A stretch of 64,000 nt of DNA from Maribacter sp. PR1 (GTDB lineage: Bacteria > Bacteroidota > Bacteroidia > Flavobacteriales > Flavobacteriaceae): NCBI RefSeq assembly GCF_028464145.1, contig NZ_JAQPCG010000003.1, positions 1 to 64,000 on the forward strand. The letters run 5' to 3'. Shown here one piece after another: positions 1 to 8,605 of the stretch; position 1 is the first letter of the stretch, and the number at the start of each line of letters is the position of its first letter. Below the pieces are notes generated by a model. The model had not been told where the DNA came from, did not search any database, and worked only from the letters and a program-made list of their open reading frames with translations. The position numbers were made by a program, and so were the translations under genes.

Positions 1-163
1 AAGTGGCCTGCAACGGTTATTTGAACCCCGTCAAAACAAGCCGAAATTTGTCATTGACTTTTGATTGATAAAAGAAAAAGCCGCTTAGAGCGGCTTAAAA
101 GGACATGCTTTTTTGAATATTAATGGCTTGTGCAACGGTTACCGTTGTGGGCTGCAGTTATTA
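1..163. repeat. palindromic boundary sequence beside the first gene
   Basis: No gene is visible here. The nonamer GCAACGGTT occurs at 10-18 and again at 132-140, and the second copy belongs to a near-perfect palindrome, CAACGGTTACCGTTG, at 133-147. Short palindromes of this kind just beyond the stop codon of an isolated small gene recall the recombination sites that border gene cassettes. No integrase is present in the window, so this is only a resemblance. Confidence 0.35.
75..97 (-). terminator. rho-independent terminator of the NTF2-like lipoprotein gene
   Basis: A 7-bp stem (AAGCCGC / GCGGCTT, 79-97) with a 5-nt loop is followed on the minus strand by a T-rich run (TTTTTCTTTT). It lies about 65 bp past the stop codon of the minus-strand gene that ends at 164. 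Confidence 0.6.
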
Positions 164-1093
164 TTAGTTTATTCCAAATTTCAATTGTCGCTCATATTCT
201 TTATTATCAAAATAGCCTTTTGATTCTTGGATTAGTCCATCCTTGTTTAAAGTCCATTCTTCAATTCCGCTAATTTTAACTTTATTTCCAGTTCCTTTGG
301 TGCCGTTATTTGTTCCAGTAAGTGTCCAATAAAACCGAGTTTTATCTGATTTGGTGGTCAAACTGTCAAGTGAAACAACCATATCTGGAAAAGTCTCCAT
401 AAATCCTTTTGCGACATTTGTTATCGCTTCAGTTCCTTTTGCTGATGAGCCATCATTTATCTGTAGAACGCCATCTTCAGAGAAAAAGGATGAGACAAAA
501 TTCGGTTTTTGACTACACCAAGCTTGTGCATATCCACGAGCAAAGATTTTCAAATCATATTTCTTTTTTTCTTTAGAAATTTCCTCTTTAGTCCAAGATA
601 TGTTGAGTATTTTCCAATTCCCATTTTCTTTGATGAATGTAAAATGGTTTATTTCTCTTGTTTGAGGAATACCCCATCTGTATAGAATACAATCAGCTCT
701 TGCTAAAGCTAACTGACCTTCCGTAATTATTATGTCATAGTCATTAGGTATCTCACAGTAAGGACTACGTTCCATCTTTTCTACACTTTCAAAGAAATCC
801 TTAATTGCTATTTCTGAATTAGACCAAGTTCCATCTTTTAAAATGCTTATTCCAAGCATTGCCTTATCGGACATCATTGAATCCAATGCCAAAAGATTAT
901 AATTTCCAGCATTGAACAACAATTCGTTGATAGTTGTTTTTATTTTTTCTTCATCTGGATTATGTTCTGTTCCCGTTGTTTCGGTTGGAACAATTTCAGA
1001 AACTTCGCAATTATTTTTTTCTTGGTTACAACTTAAAACAAACGTACCTATTGTTATAAATGATAATATTACATATCTCAATTTTTTATTCAT
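164..1093 (-). CDS. exported lipoprotein with two NTF2/SnoaL-like domains
   Basis: A predicted lipoprotein of 309 residues. The start chosen is the ATG at 1093, which puts a short basic N-terminus, a hydrophobic stretch and the lipobox VLSC (Cys22) directly at the beginning; an upstream ATG would only add nine residues. After the signal come two NTF2/SnoaL-like modules, roughly residues 45-165 and 180-300. The first ends in the typical NGNWKILNISW strand; the second has the SnoaL-like GTEAI...FPDM arrangement. Such folds bind small hydrophobic ligands or catalyse isomerase/cyclase reactions, but no substrate can be named. It stands alone between palindromic sequences, unlike the packed neighbouring genes, which suggests a recently acquired cassette-like gene. 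Confidence 0.75.
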   Translation of the reverse strand: MNKKLRYVILSFITIGTFVLSCNQEKNNCEVSEIVPTETTGTEHNPDEEKIKTTINELLFNAGNYNLLALDSMMSDKAMLGISILKDGTWSNSEIAIKDFFESVEKMERSPYCEIPNDYDIIITEGQLALARADCILYRWGIPQTREINHFTFIKENGNWKILNISWTKEEISKEKKKYDLKIFARGYAQAWCSQKPNFVSSFFSEDGVLQINDGSSAKGTEAITNVAKGFMETFPDMVVSLDSLTTKSDKTRFYWTLTGTNNGTKGTGNKVKISGIEEWTLNKDGLIQESKGYFDNKEYERQLKFGIN

Positions 1094-1120
1094 AACTAGG
1101 TTTTCTTTAATTGCTGCCAA

Positions 1121-1501
1121 CGCCGCGCTATGCGCAGTCCGTCAAATTTTTATGGAAATATAGTGAAAACCGTTAACGATAAGATAGTTATCTGTCCTGT
1201 TTTTGGGTATCGTGAAGCTCATTATCGGTCGTCGATAAGGCTATGAAGTGGCCGTATATCTTGGCTTTCATGGTATTGGGATTAAAAATTGGACGACCTG
1301 ATTGCTTTTAGCGTCCTAATATGTAGCGTTGAACAGCCGTAGCGGCGTTCTTGGTTGATAGGTCCCTTATCCTACGGTCCTTGCAATCCGGCATAGCGCG
1401 GCGATGATGTCCACGCGCTTTTGGTGCGATGACTGCGCTAGCAGTGCAACAAAAGTAAGCCGCAGGCGATCGACCGGGCGGAACTATAAAGCAGTATCGT
1501 T
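1121..1501. other. 381-bp gene-free region bounded by a 13-bp inverted repeat
   Basis: No convincing coding sequence is seen. A perfect 13-bp inverted repeat frames most of the region: CGCCGCGCTATGC at 1121-1133 and its reverse complement at 1391-1403, 257 bp apart. The stretch is richer in GC than the surrounding genes and contains several short dyads (for example around 1430-1460). It may be the remnant of a mobile cassette, or of an element whose ends are the two repeats. No transposase or integrase fragment was recognised in it. Confidence 0.4.
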
Positions 1502-1972
1502 TTAACGATTAAGCGTACTATACTCTAATTTTTTTCTAAAACAAACACTGTTCTCTATTCCCTCATAAGGCGGGTAGTTTGCGGAGACCTCGTAACCATT
1601 CTTTTTATAAAGGGCTATAGCTTCGGGTTGGCGTAAGCCCGTTTCCAAAACACAATAGGTAAATCCCATTTCCTTGGCCCAAATCTCGAGGGCCAATAGT
1701 ATTTTTGAGGCAATTCCTTTACCGCGCATTTCCGGATTTACGTACATGCGTTTTACCTCCACGCTTTGTTCATCAAAACTTTTAAAGGCACCACAACCCA
1801 TGGTAATGCCATCCTCGGAATATAGGATGCAGTGTTTTAGTTGGTCAATGCCATTGAATTGGGAGTAAAAGGCGGTATCCTCCCCGTCGCGCTCCGCCAA
1901 ATCGGCATCGAGCAATTGTACCAGATTAATAAAGGCTTCGTTCGTCGAATCTGTCCTTAAAATTTCTTCCAT
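1502..1972 (-). CDS. GNAT family N-acetyltransferase
   Basis: A small single-domain acetyltransferase of the GCN5 superfamily. The acetyl-CoA binding motif RGKGIA lies near residue 85 after the beta-strand VKRMYVNPEM. It is followed by EAIALYKKNGY, the usual alpha4-beta6 signature. The C-terminus (GIENSVCFRKKL) is typical of a bacterial subgroup with unknown acceptor. The ATG at 1972 is taken as the start; a TTG at 1987, immediately after the stop codon of the upstream gene, is an alternative that adds five residues. It is the last gene of a minus-strand set with the two nucleotidase genes, although nothing links its function to theirs. Confidence 0.85.
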   Translation of the reverse strand: MEEILRTDSTNEAFINLVQLLDADLAERDGEDTAFYSQFNGIDQLKHCILYSEDGITMGCGAFKSFDEQSVEVKRMYVNPEMRGKGIASKILLALEIWAKEMGFTYCVLETGLRQPEAIALYKKNGYEVSANYPPYEGIENSVCFRKKLEYSTLNR

Positions 1973-1987
1973 GTCCCATGTATTCAA

Positions 1988-2896
1988 TTAAACAGATATG
2001 CTTACACCATTGGAAGTGGCACCGTTGGCATCAAAATAAAAATCTATCCTCCCCAAGTTTACCCCAAAACAACCTACTTGGTTCACCAAAACTTCCCTAT
2101 CGTTGGCATTGGTCACTATAGTGGGCCTTTCCAAAAAAGTATGGGTGTGGCCACCAATAATCAAATCGGTATGTTTTGTTTTTTTACCTAAAGTCAGGTC
2201 ATCTGTCCGGTTCTCATTTTCATAGCTGTACCCCATATGGGAAAGACAGACAATGAGGTCGCAGTTTTCGGTTTCCTTTAATTGGGTTTCTATATCCCTC
2301 GCAATCTCATAGGGGTCCAGGTATTCGGTTTCCTTATATAGCTTTTGGGTTACCAGGCCTGCCAATTGTATACCCAGTCCATAAACACCTACTTTAATAC
2401 CATCTTTTATATACGTTTTATAGGGTTTTGTTTGCCCGTCCATCACGGTATTGGTAAAATCGTAGTTCGCAATTAAAAAATCAAACTGGGCGTGGGGCAT
2501 TTGTGCCAGGAGTCCATCGATGCCATTGTCAAAATCATGGTTGCCGATGGTAGCGGCATCATACTTAAGTTTGCTCATCAATTTAAACTCCAATTCCCCG
2601 CCATAAAAATTAAAATAGGGCGTTCCCTGGAAAATATCACCGGCATCAAAAAGCAGGGTATTTGGGTTTTCTTCCCTAATTTTTTGAACCAATCCCGCCC
2701 TGCGGGCCAAACCGCCCAACCCCGGAAAATCTGCATGATCTTTGGGAAAAGCATCGATATGGCTATGCACATCATTGGTATGGAGAATGGTAAGGTGTTT
2801 TTCACTCCCGGAGGAGCAAGCATTCAAAGTGAGTCCACCGGCACCGATCAGCGTGGAGGTGGCAACAGTATTTTTAATAAATTGTCTTCTTTTCAT
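1988..2896 (-). CDS. 5'-nucleotidase/2',3'-cyclic phosphodiesterase family, metallophosphatase domain
   Basis: The catalytic half of a UshA-type 5'-nucleotidase (302 residues). All dinuclear-metal motifs are present: HTNDVHSH (about 39-46), DAGDIFQG (84-91), GNHDFDNG (118-125), LSHMG and GGHTHTF. The N-terminus carries the twin-arginine pattern KRRQFIKN followed by a hydrophobic stretch and a lipobox ending in Cys27, so it is probably a Tat-exported lipoprotein. The substrate-binding C-terminal domain found in UshA is absent and is encoded by the gene just upstream, 7 bp away. The pair probably hydrolyses extracellular nucleotides to recover phosphate and nucleosides. Reaction assigned from family; partner inferred from adjacency. 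Confidence 0.9.
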   Translation of the reverse strand: MKRRQFIKNTVATSTLIGAGGLTLNACSSGSEKHLTILHTNDVHSHIDAFPKDHADFPGLGGLARRAGLVQKIREENPNTLLFDAGDIFQGTPYFNFYGGELEFKLMSKLKYDAATIGNHDFDNGIDGLLAQMPHAQFDFLIANYDFTNTVMDGQTKPYKTYIKDGIKVGVYGLGIQLAGLVTQKLYKETEYLDPYEIARDIETQLKETENCDLIVCLSHMGYSYENENRTDDLTLGKKTKHTDLIIGGHTHTFLERPTIVTNANDREVLVNQVGCFGVNLGRIDFYFDANGATSNGVSISV

Positions 2897-2903
2897 ACTT
2901 AGC

Positions 2904-3689
2904 TTAGTCCAATTTATAATATCTTAAATCTACCTTGGGTGAAAGGGTATCTACTTTGGAAAAATAATCGATCATGGCGTTCCTGATTTTGTAATCGATA
3001 TCCGTCACCTCCAATGCATCCTTAAAAAACACCATATCATCACCACCCGATACCAAATAGTCCGATGTGGCCACGTAATAATTTCGGTTTGCATCAAATG
3101 GTTGACCTTGAATTTTTATGGATTTAATGCTATCATCTTTATTCAGAACAAGTTCAATACCCGCAACGGGGTGCGCTCTTTTGGATGTAATAAGGTAGGT
3201 CAACATTTCCTTTACGGAAGGGCCGGAAAGTTCTACGACCACGGTATTGTTTTCAAAGGGCATTACCTCAAATGCAGTCCTTGCGGATACATTTCCTTTA
3301 CTAATACTGGAGCGAATGCCACCATGGTTCAATAGCACAAAATCAAGGTTCTTTCCAGTCCTACGCTTAAAAATGGGAGCGGCCTGTTCAAGGATAATAT
3401 CGGCCATGAGGTTACCTGCAGTGGTATTATAACTTCCGTCCGTCTTGGTAATATCTAGCGAGGCATAGGCCAAAGTACTGTCCAAAACATTTTCTACATG
3501 GTTATGGTAGGGAAGGATAAACTGTTCAAGGGAGTTCACAGCCTGTGACGTACTATCAATTTTTAGTTCCTTCCCGGTAATATGGGATAATTTTTTAGGT
3601 GCTTCCTTGCACGAGTATCCCATTACTATTGTTATAAATACAACAAAATGTTTTATTTTTAAACAATCAAAGTGTTTTAACTTCGTCAT
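2904..3689 (-). CDS. 5'-nucleotidase C-terminal domain lipoprotein
   Basis: A 261-residue protein matching only the C-terminal (nucleotide-binding) domain of UshA-like 5'-nucleotidases. The family hallmarks are NHGGIRSSI, the PFENNTVVVELSG strand and the YVATSDYLVSGGDDM motif near the end. It has its own signal sequence with a lipobox at Cys27 (GYSC). It precedes the metallophosphatase gene by 7 bp and is almost certainly co-transcribed with it. The order is swapped compared with the single-chain enzyme, in which the metallophosphatase comes first. Each protein has an intact start and export signal, so this is an established split gene and not a frameshift. Confidence 0.88.
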   Translation of the reverse strand: MTKLKHFDCLKIKHFVVFITIVMGYSCKEAPKKLSHITGKELKIDSTSQAVNSLEQFILPYHNHVENVLDSTLAYASLDITKTDGSYNTTAGNLMADIILEQAAPIFKRRTGKNLDFVLLNHGGIRSSISKGNVSARTAFEVMPFENNTVVVELSGPSVKEMLTYLITSKRAHPVAGIELVLNKDDSIKSIKIQGQPFDANRNYYVATSDYLVSGGDDMVFFKDALEVTDIDYKIRNAMIDYFSKVDTLSPKVDLRYYKLD

Positions 3690-3734
3690 ACAGTTGAACG
3701 GATATTATTTACATTTGTAGAAATGTAAAAATAC

Positions 3735-4268
3735 ATGTTTTTAAAAGGAATTAAGGACAAGTTTAAACAGAAATCCGGCCTTAAATTTATAAAGCAGGAA
3801 CTCGAAAAACCTGGTTATGTAAGTACTAGGAAGAAAGGGATAAGTTCTTTGGGTTGTATCGTGGATTTGGACAAATTTGACAAGTCAGATCTGTTCTATC
3901 AGTTTTTGGATGATTTCTCTTTAAGGCCCAATGCCGTAAAGATTATTGGTTATAAGAGCTATTATGACAAAAACTCTCCGTATGCTACGCCAATCTTTTC
4001 AGATAAGGATTTGGGTTGGAACGGTGAAATTCAGAACAGCTATGCGTTGGAGTTCTTGAGTAGGGAGTATGATTTGCTGGTGAATTATTACGATGAGAAC
4101 AACCTGCTTTTAAACTTAATGTCCATTAAGACCAAGGCGAGAATGAAAGTCGGTTTTGGAGATGTAGGTCCCGATTTCAACGATTTGATATTGGAAACGC
4201 CAATATCCGATTTTAAAACGTTCAAGGAAGAGTTAAAAAAGTATTTAGGCGTTTTTAAAGAAATATAA
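3735..4268 (+). CDS. DUF6913 family protein
   Basis: A 177-residue cytoplasmic protein of a family confined, as far as I know, to Flavobacteriia and relatives; its function is unknown. It begins with a basic helix (KGIKDKFKQKSGLKFIKQEL) and continues with an alpha/beta region. The family pattern SIKTKARMKVGFG lies near the C-terminus. There is no signal peptide or membrane segment. A TAnnTTTG-type element (TACATTTG, 3710-3717) lies 17 bp before the ATG. It is followed after 11 bp by dapA, so the two are likely co-transcribed, an arrangement I recall as common in this group. Confidence 0.8.
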   Translation: MFLKGIKDKFKQKSGLKFIKQELEKPGYVSTRKKGISSLGCIVDLDKFDKSDLFYQFLDDFSLRPNAVKIIGYKSYYDKNSPYATPIFSDKDLGWNGEIQNSYALEFLSREYDLLVNYYDENNLLLNLMSIKTKARMKVGFGDVGPDFNDLILETPISDFKTFKEELKKYLGVFKEI

Positions 4269-4279
4269 GTTAGACACGA

Positions 4280-5170
4280 ATGAAAGAGTTAATGGGTACA
4301 GGTGTGGCATTGATTACCCCGTTTAAAGCGGATGGTAATATAGATGTGGATGCCTTAATGGATATTGTTTCCTTTAACATAAATGGCGGGGTAGACTATC
4401 TGGTGGCTCTGGGGACAACGGCAGAGTCGGTAACACTAACCAAAAAAGAAAAGCAGTTGGTGCTAGAAACCATTGTACGTGCCAATAATGAAAGACTCCC
4501 ATTGGTTGTTGGGGTAGGAGGTAACAATACGGCAGGCGTTGTTGATGACCTACATACCTTGAACCTCTCTCCCTTTGATGCTGTACTCTCCGTATCTCCC
4601 TATTATAATAGACCCACACAAGAAGGTATTTATCAACATTTTAAGGCCATTTCGGAAGCGTCGTCACTCCCTATAATCATGTATAACGTACCTGGTAGAA
4701 CGGGGAGCAATATGCTTCCTGGTACCACAATACGTTTGGCCAAGGACTTTGATAATATTGTGGCGATAAAGGAAGCTTGTGGAAATATGATTCAGGTCAT
4801 GGAATTGATAGACCACAGACCAGAAGGATTTTTGGTGCTTTCCGGGGATGATATTACCGCATTACCAACTATTCTAGCGGGTGGGGAAGGTGTTATATCC
4901 GTGATAGGACAAGGGCTACCTTCCGAGTTTTCACAGATGGTCCGTTTAGGGAGAGCTGGTGAAAATGAGGAAGCCTATGAATACCATTACCTGTTGCAAG
5001 AGGGAATGGGTCTTATTTTTGAGGAGGGAAACCCGGCCGGAATAAAGGCGATATTCGAAGTTTTGGGAATGTCCGGAGCGTCGGTGAGATTACCGCTAGT
5101 GGAGGCGAGTCCTTCGCTAAAAAACAAGATTGCCCATTTTATAGCCTCACTTTCAAGGATACCTGCATAG
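4280..5170 (+). CDS. dapA: 4-hydroxy-tetrahydrodipicolinate synthase
   Basis: A 296-residue TIM-barrel enzyme of the DHDPS/NAL family. It condenses pyruvate with aspartate semialdehyde in the lysine/diaminopimelate pathway. The Schiff-base lysine is Lys164 (VAIKEACGN). The catalytic tyrosine is Tyr135 in MYNVPGRTG, and the GTTAES loop (about 45-50) and SPYYNRP segment are intact. Length is normal for the family. It follows the DUF6913 gene by 11 bp. The complete set of motifs favours DapA over other pyruvate-dependent aldolases of the superfamily. Confidence 0.95.
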   Translation: MKELMGTGVALITPFKADGNIDVDALMDIVSFNINGGVDYLVALGTTAESVTLTKKEKQLVLETIVRANNERLPLVVGVGGNNTAGVVDDLHTLNLSPFDAVLSVSPYYNRPTQEGIYQHFKAISEASSLPIIMYNVPGRTGSNMLPGTTIRLAKDFDNIVAIKEACGNMIQVMELIDHRPEGFLVLSGDDITALPTILAGGEGVISVIGQGLPSEFSQMVRLGRAGENEEAYEYHYLLQEGMGLIFEEGNPAGIKAIFEVLGMSGASVRLPLVEASPSLKNKIAHFIASLSRIPA

Positions 5171-5269
5171 GTAATTTGCGTTAAATCTTACCCAAAATCA
5201 GCTATTTTTAGAAGGAATGACCCTATTTTTGACGGGTTAAAAATGTTTTTTAAATCCATTGGGAATCAC

Positions 5270-5277
5270 TAATTTTG
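5270..5277 (+). promoter_or_regulatory. -7 element upstream of bamD
   Basis: TAATTTTG matches the flavobacterial -7 consensus TAnnTTTG. Transcription would begin near 5282-5284, on top of the first in-frame ATG (5282). This supports the second ATG (5294) as the true bamD start. No clear -33 TTTG was found at the usual distance. Confidence 0.45.
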
Positions 5278-5293
5278 CAAAATGTTTTTTAAA

Positions 5294-6115
5294 ATGAGGC
5301 AATTTTTTGTTTTAGGGTTGTTGTTGATTGTTTTTCAATCCTGTAGCGAATACCAGAAAGTTCTGAAGAACGACGATGTTAAAGCCAAATATGATATGGC
5401 CGAAAAATACTATGATGAAGGTGATTTCAGGCGTGCCAATAGATTGTTTGAACAAATAGCTCCGAAGTATGTAGGTAAGCCTCAAGGAGAACGGGTTATG
5501 TTTTTTCTTGCGGACAGTTATTTTGAACGTGGGGATTATAACATGGCCGGTTACCAATTTGAGCGCTTTATAAAATCCTACCCCAAAAGCGAAAAACTTG
5601 CCCAAGCTTCTTTTTTAGGTGCCAAGAGTTATTATATGTTATCGCCTCGATATTCCTTGGATCAAACGGATACGGATAAAGCCTTGGTGAAATTACAGAA
5701 TTTTATCAATGTCTATTCTGAGTCGGAATATTTTGATCAGGCTAACGAGATGGCCCAGGAGCTCACGACTAAAAAGGAGAAAAAAGCGTTTGAGATCCTA
5801 AAACAATATAATAAGCTTGGTGAATTCAACTATGACATGTTGAAATCGGCTATTGCAGCTAGTGATAATTTTATTTCGGATTTTCCAGGTTCGGAATTTA
5901 GGGAAGATGCCTATTTTGTAAAGGTTGATGCGCTGACACATTTAGCCATGAATAGTTTTGAAAGCTTACAGGAAGAAAGACTAAACGAGGCGCGAGAAGC
6001 TTACAATACCTTGAAGAAACAATATCCGAATACCAAATTCGAAAAAGAATCGGCCGATATAATTGCCCGAATCAATAGTGAATTACAAAAATTCAATACA
6101 GAAGAATCAAAATAA
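5294..6115 (+). CDS. bamD: outer membrane protein assembly factor BamD
   Basis: A lipoprotein of the beta-barrel assembly machinery that acts at the inner face of the outer membrane. The start is taken at 5294 because the -7 promoter element ends at 5277 and because it gives a compact signal with the lipobox FQSC (Cys17). An ATG at 5282 is in frame but falls at the expected transcription start. The mature protein consists of TPR-like helical repeats (for example AEKYYDEGDFRRANRLFEQ and ADSYFERGDYNMAGYQFERF). Its length of 273 residues is normal. It heads the conserved Bacteroidota cluster bamD-rpoZ-coaBC-DUF4835-recN. Confidence 0.93.
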   Translation: MRQFFVLGLLLIVFQSCSEYQKVLKNDDVKAKYDMAEKYYDEGDFRRANRLFEQIAPKYVGKPQGERVMFFLADSYFERGDYNMAGYQFERFIKSYPKSEKLAQASFLGAKSYYMLSPRYSLDQTDTDKALVKLQNFINVYSESEYFDQANEMAQELTTKKEKKAFEILKQYNKLGEFNYDMLKSAIAASDNFISDFPGSEFREDAYFVKVDALTHLAMNSFESLQEERLNEAREAYNTLKKQYPNTKFEKESADIIARINSELQKFNTEESK

Positions 6116-6127
6116 ACAGTTTTCATT

Positions 6128-6460
6128 ATGAACATGAACGATTTAAAGAACTCCAAGGCTCCCGTTTCTACGGTTACCGTCAACAGAAATGAATTTGACA
6201 AGCCTACGGATAACATTTATGAGGCAATTTCCATTGCGGCCAAGCGTGCAATTCAGATCAACTCTGAAATAAAGAAGGAGTTGTTGGAAAAATTAGAGGA
6301 GTTTGCAACATATAGCGATAGTTTGGAGGAAGTTTTTGAAAACAAGGAACAGATCGAAGTTTCCAAGTTCTACGAAAAGTTGCCGAAACCTCATGCTTTG
6401 GCAGTAGAGGAGTGGTTGAACGACAAAATCTACCACAGAAATACAGAGAAAGACGCATAA
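6128..6460 (+). CDS. rpoZ: RNA polymerase omega/Rpb6-like subunit
   Basis: A 110-residue protein of the Bacteroidota group annotated as the RNA polymerase omega subunit (Rpb6 fold). The recognisable core is NIYEAISIAAKRAIQIN, corresponding to the helix that clamps the C-terminal tail of the beta' subunit. The C-terminal half (KFYEKLPKPHALAVEEW) is a Bacteroidota-specific extension. A second ATG two codons downstream (6134) is an alternative start. It lies 12 bp after bamD and 4 bp before coaBC, in the usual order for this phylum. Assignment rests on family memory and synteny. Confidence 0.85.
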   Translation: MNMNDLKNSKAPVSTVTVNRNEFDKPTDNIYEAISIAAKRAIQINSEIKKELLEKLEEFATYSDSLEEVFENKEQIEVSKFYEKLPKPHALAVEEWLNDKIYHRNTEKDA

Positions 6461-6464
6461 GAAC

Positions 6465-7670
6465 ATGTTGAACGGCAAAAACATCCTCTTAGGCATTACC
6501 GGAGGGATTGCTGCTTATAAGACCACATTTCTTGTTCGCTTATTAATAAAAGCTGGCGCTAACGTTAAGATAGTTCTTACCGAGAGCGCCAGCTCTTTTG
6601 TTTCATCACTGACCTTGGCGACCTTGTCCAAAAACCCTGTGGTCTCCAATTTTGTCAAAACCAAAAATCATACGACCGATTGGAACAACCATGTAAAACT
6701 GGGGCTTTGGGCAGACCTAATGCTTATTGCCCCTGCCACGGCCAACACGCTTTCTAAAATGGCGTCCGGTACTTCGGATAATTTATTACTGGCTTGCTAT
6801 CTCTCGGCTAAATGCCCGGTCCTTTTTGCTCCAGCCATGGACTTGGACATGTACCATCATCCTACCACCAAAAAATCCTTCGATACGCTTCAATCTTATG
6901 GCAACATAATGATTCCTGCTACTTCGGGAGAACTGGCAAGTGGTTTGTATGGCGAGGGGAGAATGGCGGAACCGGAGGATATTATGGCCTTCATTCAAAA
7001 TTACTTATCGCAAGGGCTGCCATTAAAAAATAAAAAAGTTTTAATTACCGCGGGGCCTACCTATGAGGCTATCGACCCCGTTCGGTTTATAGGAAACCAT
7101 TCTTCCGGACTCATGGGTTTTGAGCTGGCCAACGCCGCAGCGAATTTAGGTGCAACCGTAATTCTTGTTTCAGGGCCATCCCAATATACCATTGAAAAGG
7201 AATTGGTCCAATTAATAAAAGTGATCTCTGCGGATGAGATGTACCTAAAGGCGCATGAACATTTTCCGGACGCCGACATCGTTATCTGTGCTGCAGCGGT
7301 GGCGGATTACAAACCTAAGGTTAAATCGGAGCAGAAAATTAAAAAGTCAGATAAAGAGCTTCAATTGGAATTGGTAAAGAATAGGGATATCTTATTGTCC
7401 TTTGGGCAGGAGAAACAATCCCAATATTTGGTGGGTTTCGCCCTGGAGACCGAAAACGAAATTGAAAACGCCAAAGGCAAACTGAAGCGTAAGAATTTGG
7501 ATGCTATTATTTTAAATTCATTGAACGATCAAGGGGCAGGATTTGGAGGTAATACCAATAAAATTAGCTTTATAGATACCAATTTGGAGATACAAACGTT
7601 TGATTTAAAAACCAAGGCTGCTGTAGCCAAGGATATTCTTAATGAAATCGTTAAAAGACGCTATGCGTAA
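6465..7670 (+). CDS. coaBC: bifunctional phosphopantothenoylcysteine decarboxylase/synthase
   Basis: Makes 4'-phosphopantetheine from phosphopantothenate and cysteine in CoA synthesis. The N-terminal flavoprotein decarboxylase (about 1-180) has GITGGIAAYK, the flavin-site region PATANTLSKMASG and the substrate-recognition stretch APAMDLDMY. The C-terminal synthetase (about 187-395) has the ITAGPTYEAIDPVRFI motif, the dimer strand AVADYKPK and GFALETE. Length (401) is normal for the fused enzyme. The ATG starts 4 bp after rpoZ. Its 3' end overlaps the DUF4835 gene by 8 bp, which points to translational coupling. Confidence 0.96.
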   Translation: MLNGKNILLGITGGIAAYKTTFLVRLLIKAGANVKIVLTESASSFVSSLTLATLSKNPVVSNFVKTKNHTTDWNNHVKLGLWADLMLIAPATANTLSKMASGTSDNLLLACYLSAKCPVLFAPAMDLDMYHHPTTKKSFDTLQSYGNIMIPATSGELASGLYGEGRMAEPEDIMAFIQNYLSQGLPLKNKKVLITAGPTYEAIDPVRFIGNHSSGLMGFELANAAANLGATVILVSGPSQYTIEKELVQLIKVISADEMYLKAHEHFPDADIVICAAAVADYKPKVKSEQKIKKSDKELQLELVKNRDILLSFGQEKQSQYLVGFALETENEIENAKGKLKRKNLDAIILNSLNDQGAGFGGNTNKISFIDTNLEIQTFDLKTKAAVAKDILNEIVKRRYA

Positions 7671-8550
7671 GTTCCTTACACTATTTACTTTTTTATTTAT
7701 TGTTTGTACGCTTCAGGCACAGGAATTGAACTGTACGGTAACCATAAATTCCGATCAGGTCTCTCAGACCAATCAGCAAATTTTCAGGACCTTGGAACGT
7801 TCCTTGAGCGATTTTGTGAATAAGAATAAGTGGACCAATCGGGTATACAAGGAAAATGAACGCGTAAATGCACAAATGTTCATTACCATTACGGAGTACG
7901 AATCTGATCGATTCAGTGGTAATATTCAAATACAATCTTCGCGTCCCGTTTACAATACCTCTTATGAAAGTCCGGTGTTTAATTATAAGGACAATCAGTT
8001 GAACTTTCAATATATAGAGTTCCAACCCTTGGTATTTAATGAAAATGTATTCGAATCTAATTTAGTGGCCGTGGTGGCCTACTACGCCTATATTATACTT
8101 GGATTGGATGCCGATACCTTTTCTTTGGAAGAGGGTACTGATTTTTATAGAAAGGCCCAAAATATTGTCACCCAGGCCCAAGGTAGTAACTATTCGGGCT
8201 GGAGCCAGTCCTCGGATCGTAGTAGGTTTGAGTTGGTGGATAATCTTTTGTCCAATACCTATAAAGAATACCGAGTGGCTATGTATAATTATCATAGGAA
8301 GGGCTTGGATATTTTAGCCGACAATAATAGTACCGGAAAGCAGATTATTGCAGGAACCATGAACCTTTTCCAGACGATGATCAATAGAAGGCCCAATGCT
8401 TTTTTAATCCAAACTTTTTTCGATGCCAAATCCGAAGAAATTCAAAATATCTTTTCAGATGGCCCCAAAGTGGACATCGTTAAACTAAAGGAAACTTTGA
8501 ATAAAATCGCGCCATTATACTCCAGTACTTGGAACGACATTAAATACTGA
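7663..8550 (+). CDS. DUF4835 family exported protein
   Basis: A 295-residue exported protein of unknown function, conserved beside coaBC and recN in Bacteroidota. The ATG at 7663 gives a clean signal peptide (MRKFLTLFTFLFIVCTLQAQ) cut after AQA/Q-like residues; an ATG at 7642 would add seven residues and lies deeper inside coaBC. Family landmarks are the central GLDADTFSLEEGTDFYRKA and GWSQ segments. The mature part looks globular, without membrane segments, so a periplasmic location is likely. Conserved synteny with bamD hints at an envelope role, but that is inference. Confidence 0.85.
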   Translation: MRKFLTLFTFLFIVCTLQAQELNCTVTINSDQVSQTNQQIFRTLERSLSDFVNKNKWTNRVYKENERVNAQMFITITEYESDRFSGNIQIQSSRPVYNTSYESPVFNYKDNQLNFQYIEFQPLVFNENVFESNLVAVVAYYAYIILGLDADTFSLEEGTDFYRKAQNIVTQAQGSNYSGWSQSSDRSRFELVDNLLSNTYKEYRVAMYNYHRKGLDILADNNSTGKQIIAGTMNLFQTMINRRPNAFLIQTFFDAKSEEIQNIFSDGPKVDIVKLKETLNKIAPLYSSTWNDIKY

Positions 8551-8553
8551 TTC

Positions 8554-8584
8554 TTTTTTCAAACCGGAATATAGATTACCTTTG
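8554..8584 (+). promoter_or_regulatory. candidate promoter of recN
   Basis: TACCTTTG at 8577-8584 fits the -7 consensus TAnnTTTG. A T-rich -33-like segment lies at 8554-8557 with 19-bp spacing. The predicted transcription start near 8589 is 17 bp before the TTG start codon of recN. Confidence 0.4.
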
Positions 8585-8605
8585 GTTTTCTAAAATTTCT
8601 GAGAT

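Noticed and set aside
912..1163. 83-codon plus-strand frame overlapping the 5' end of the first lipoprotein gene
   Set aside because: It is antisense to the signal-peptide region of a well-supported gene; its hydrophobic look is a by-product of the complementary strand.
2492..2902. 136-codon plus-strand frame inside the metallophosphatase gene
   Set aside because: Antisense to strongly conserved catalytic motifs; no family similarity of its own.
1988..3689. The two nucleotidase genes as one gene broken by a frameshift
   Set aside because: The domain order is the reverse of the single-chain enzyme and each half has its own start and export signal, so no frame correction could join them into the known enzyme.
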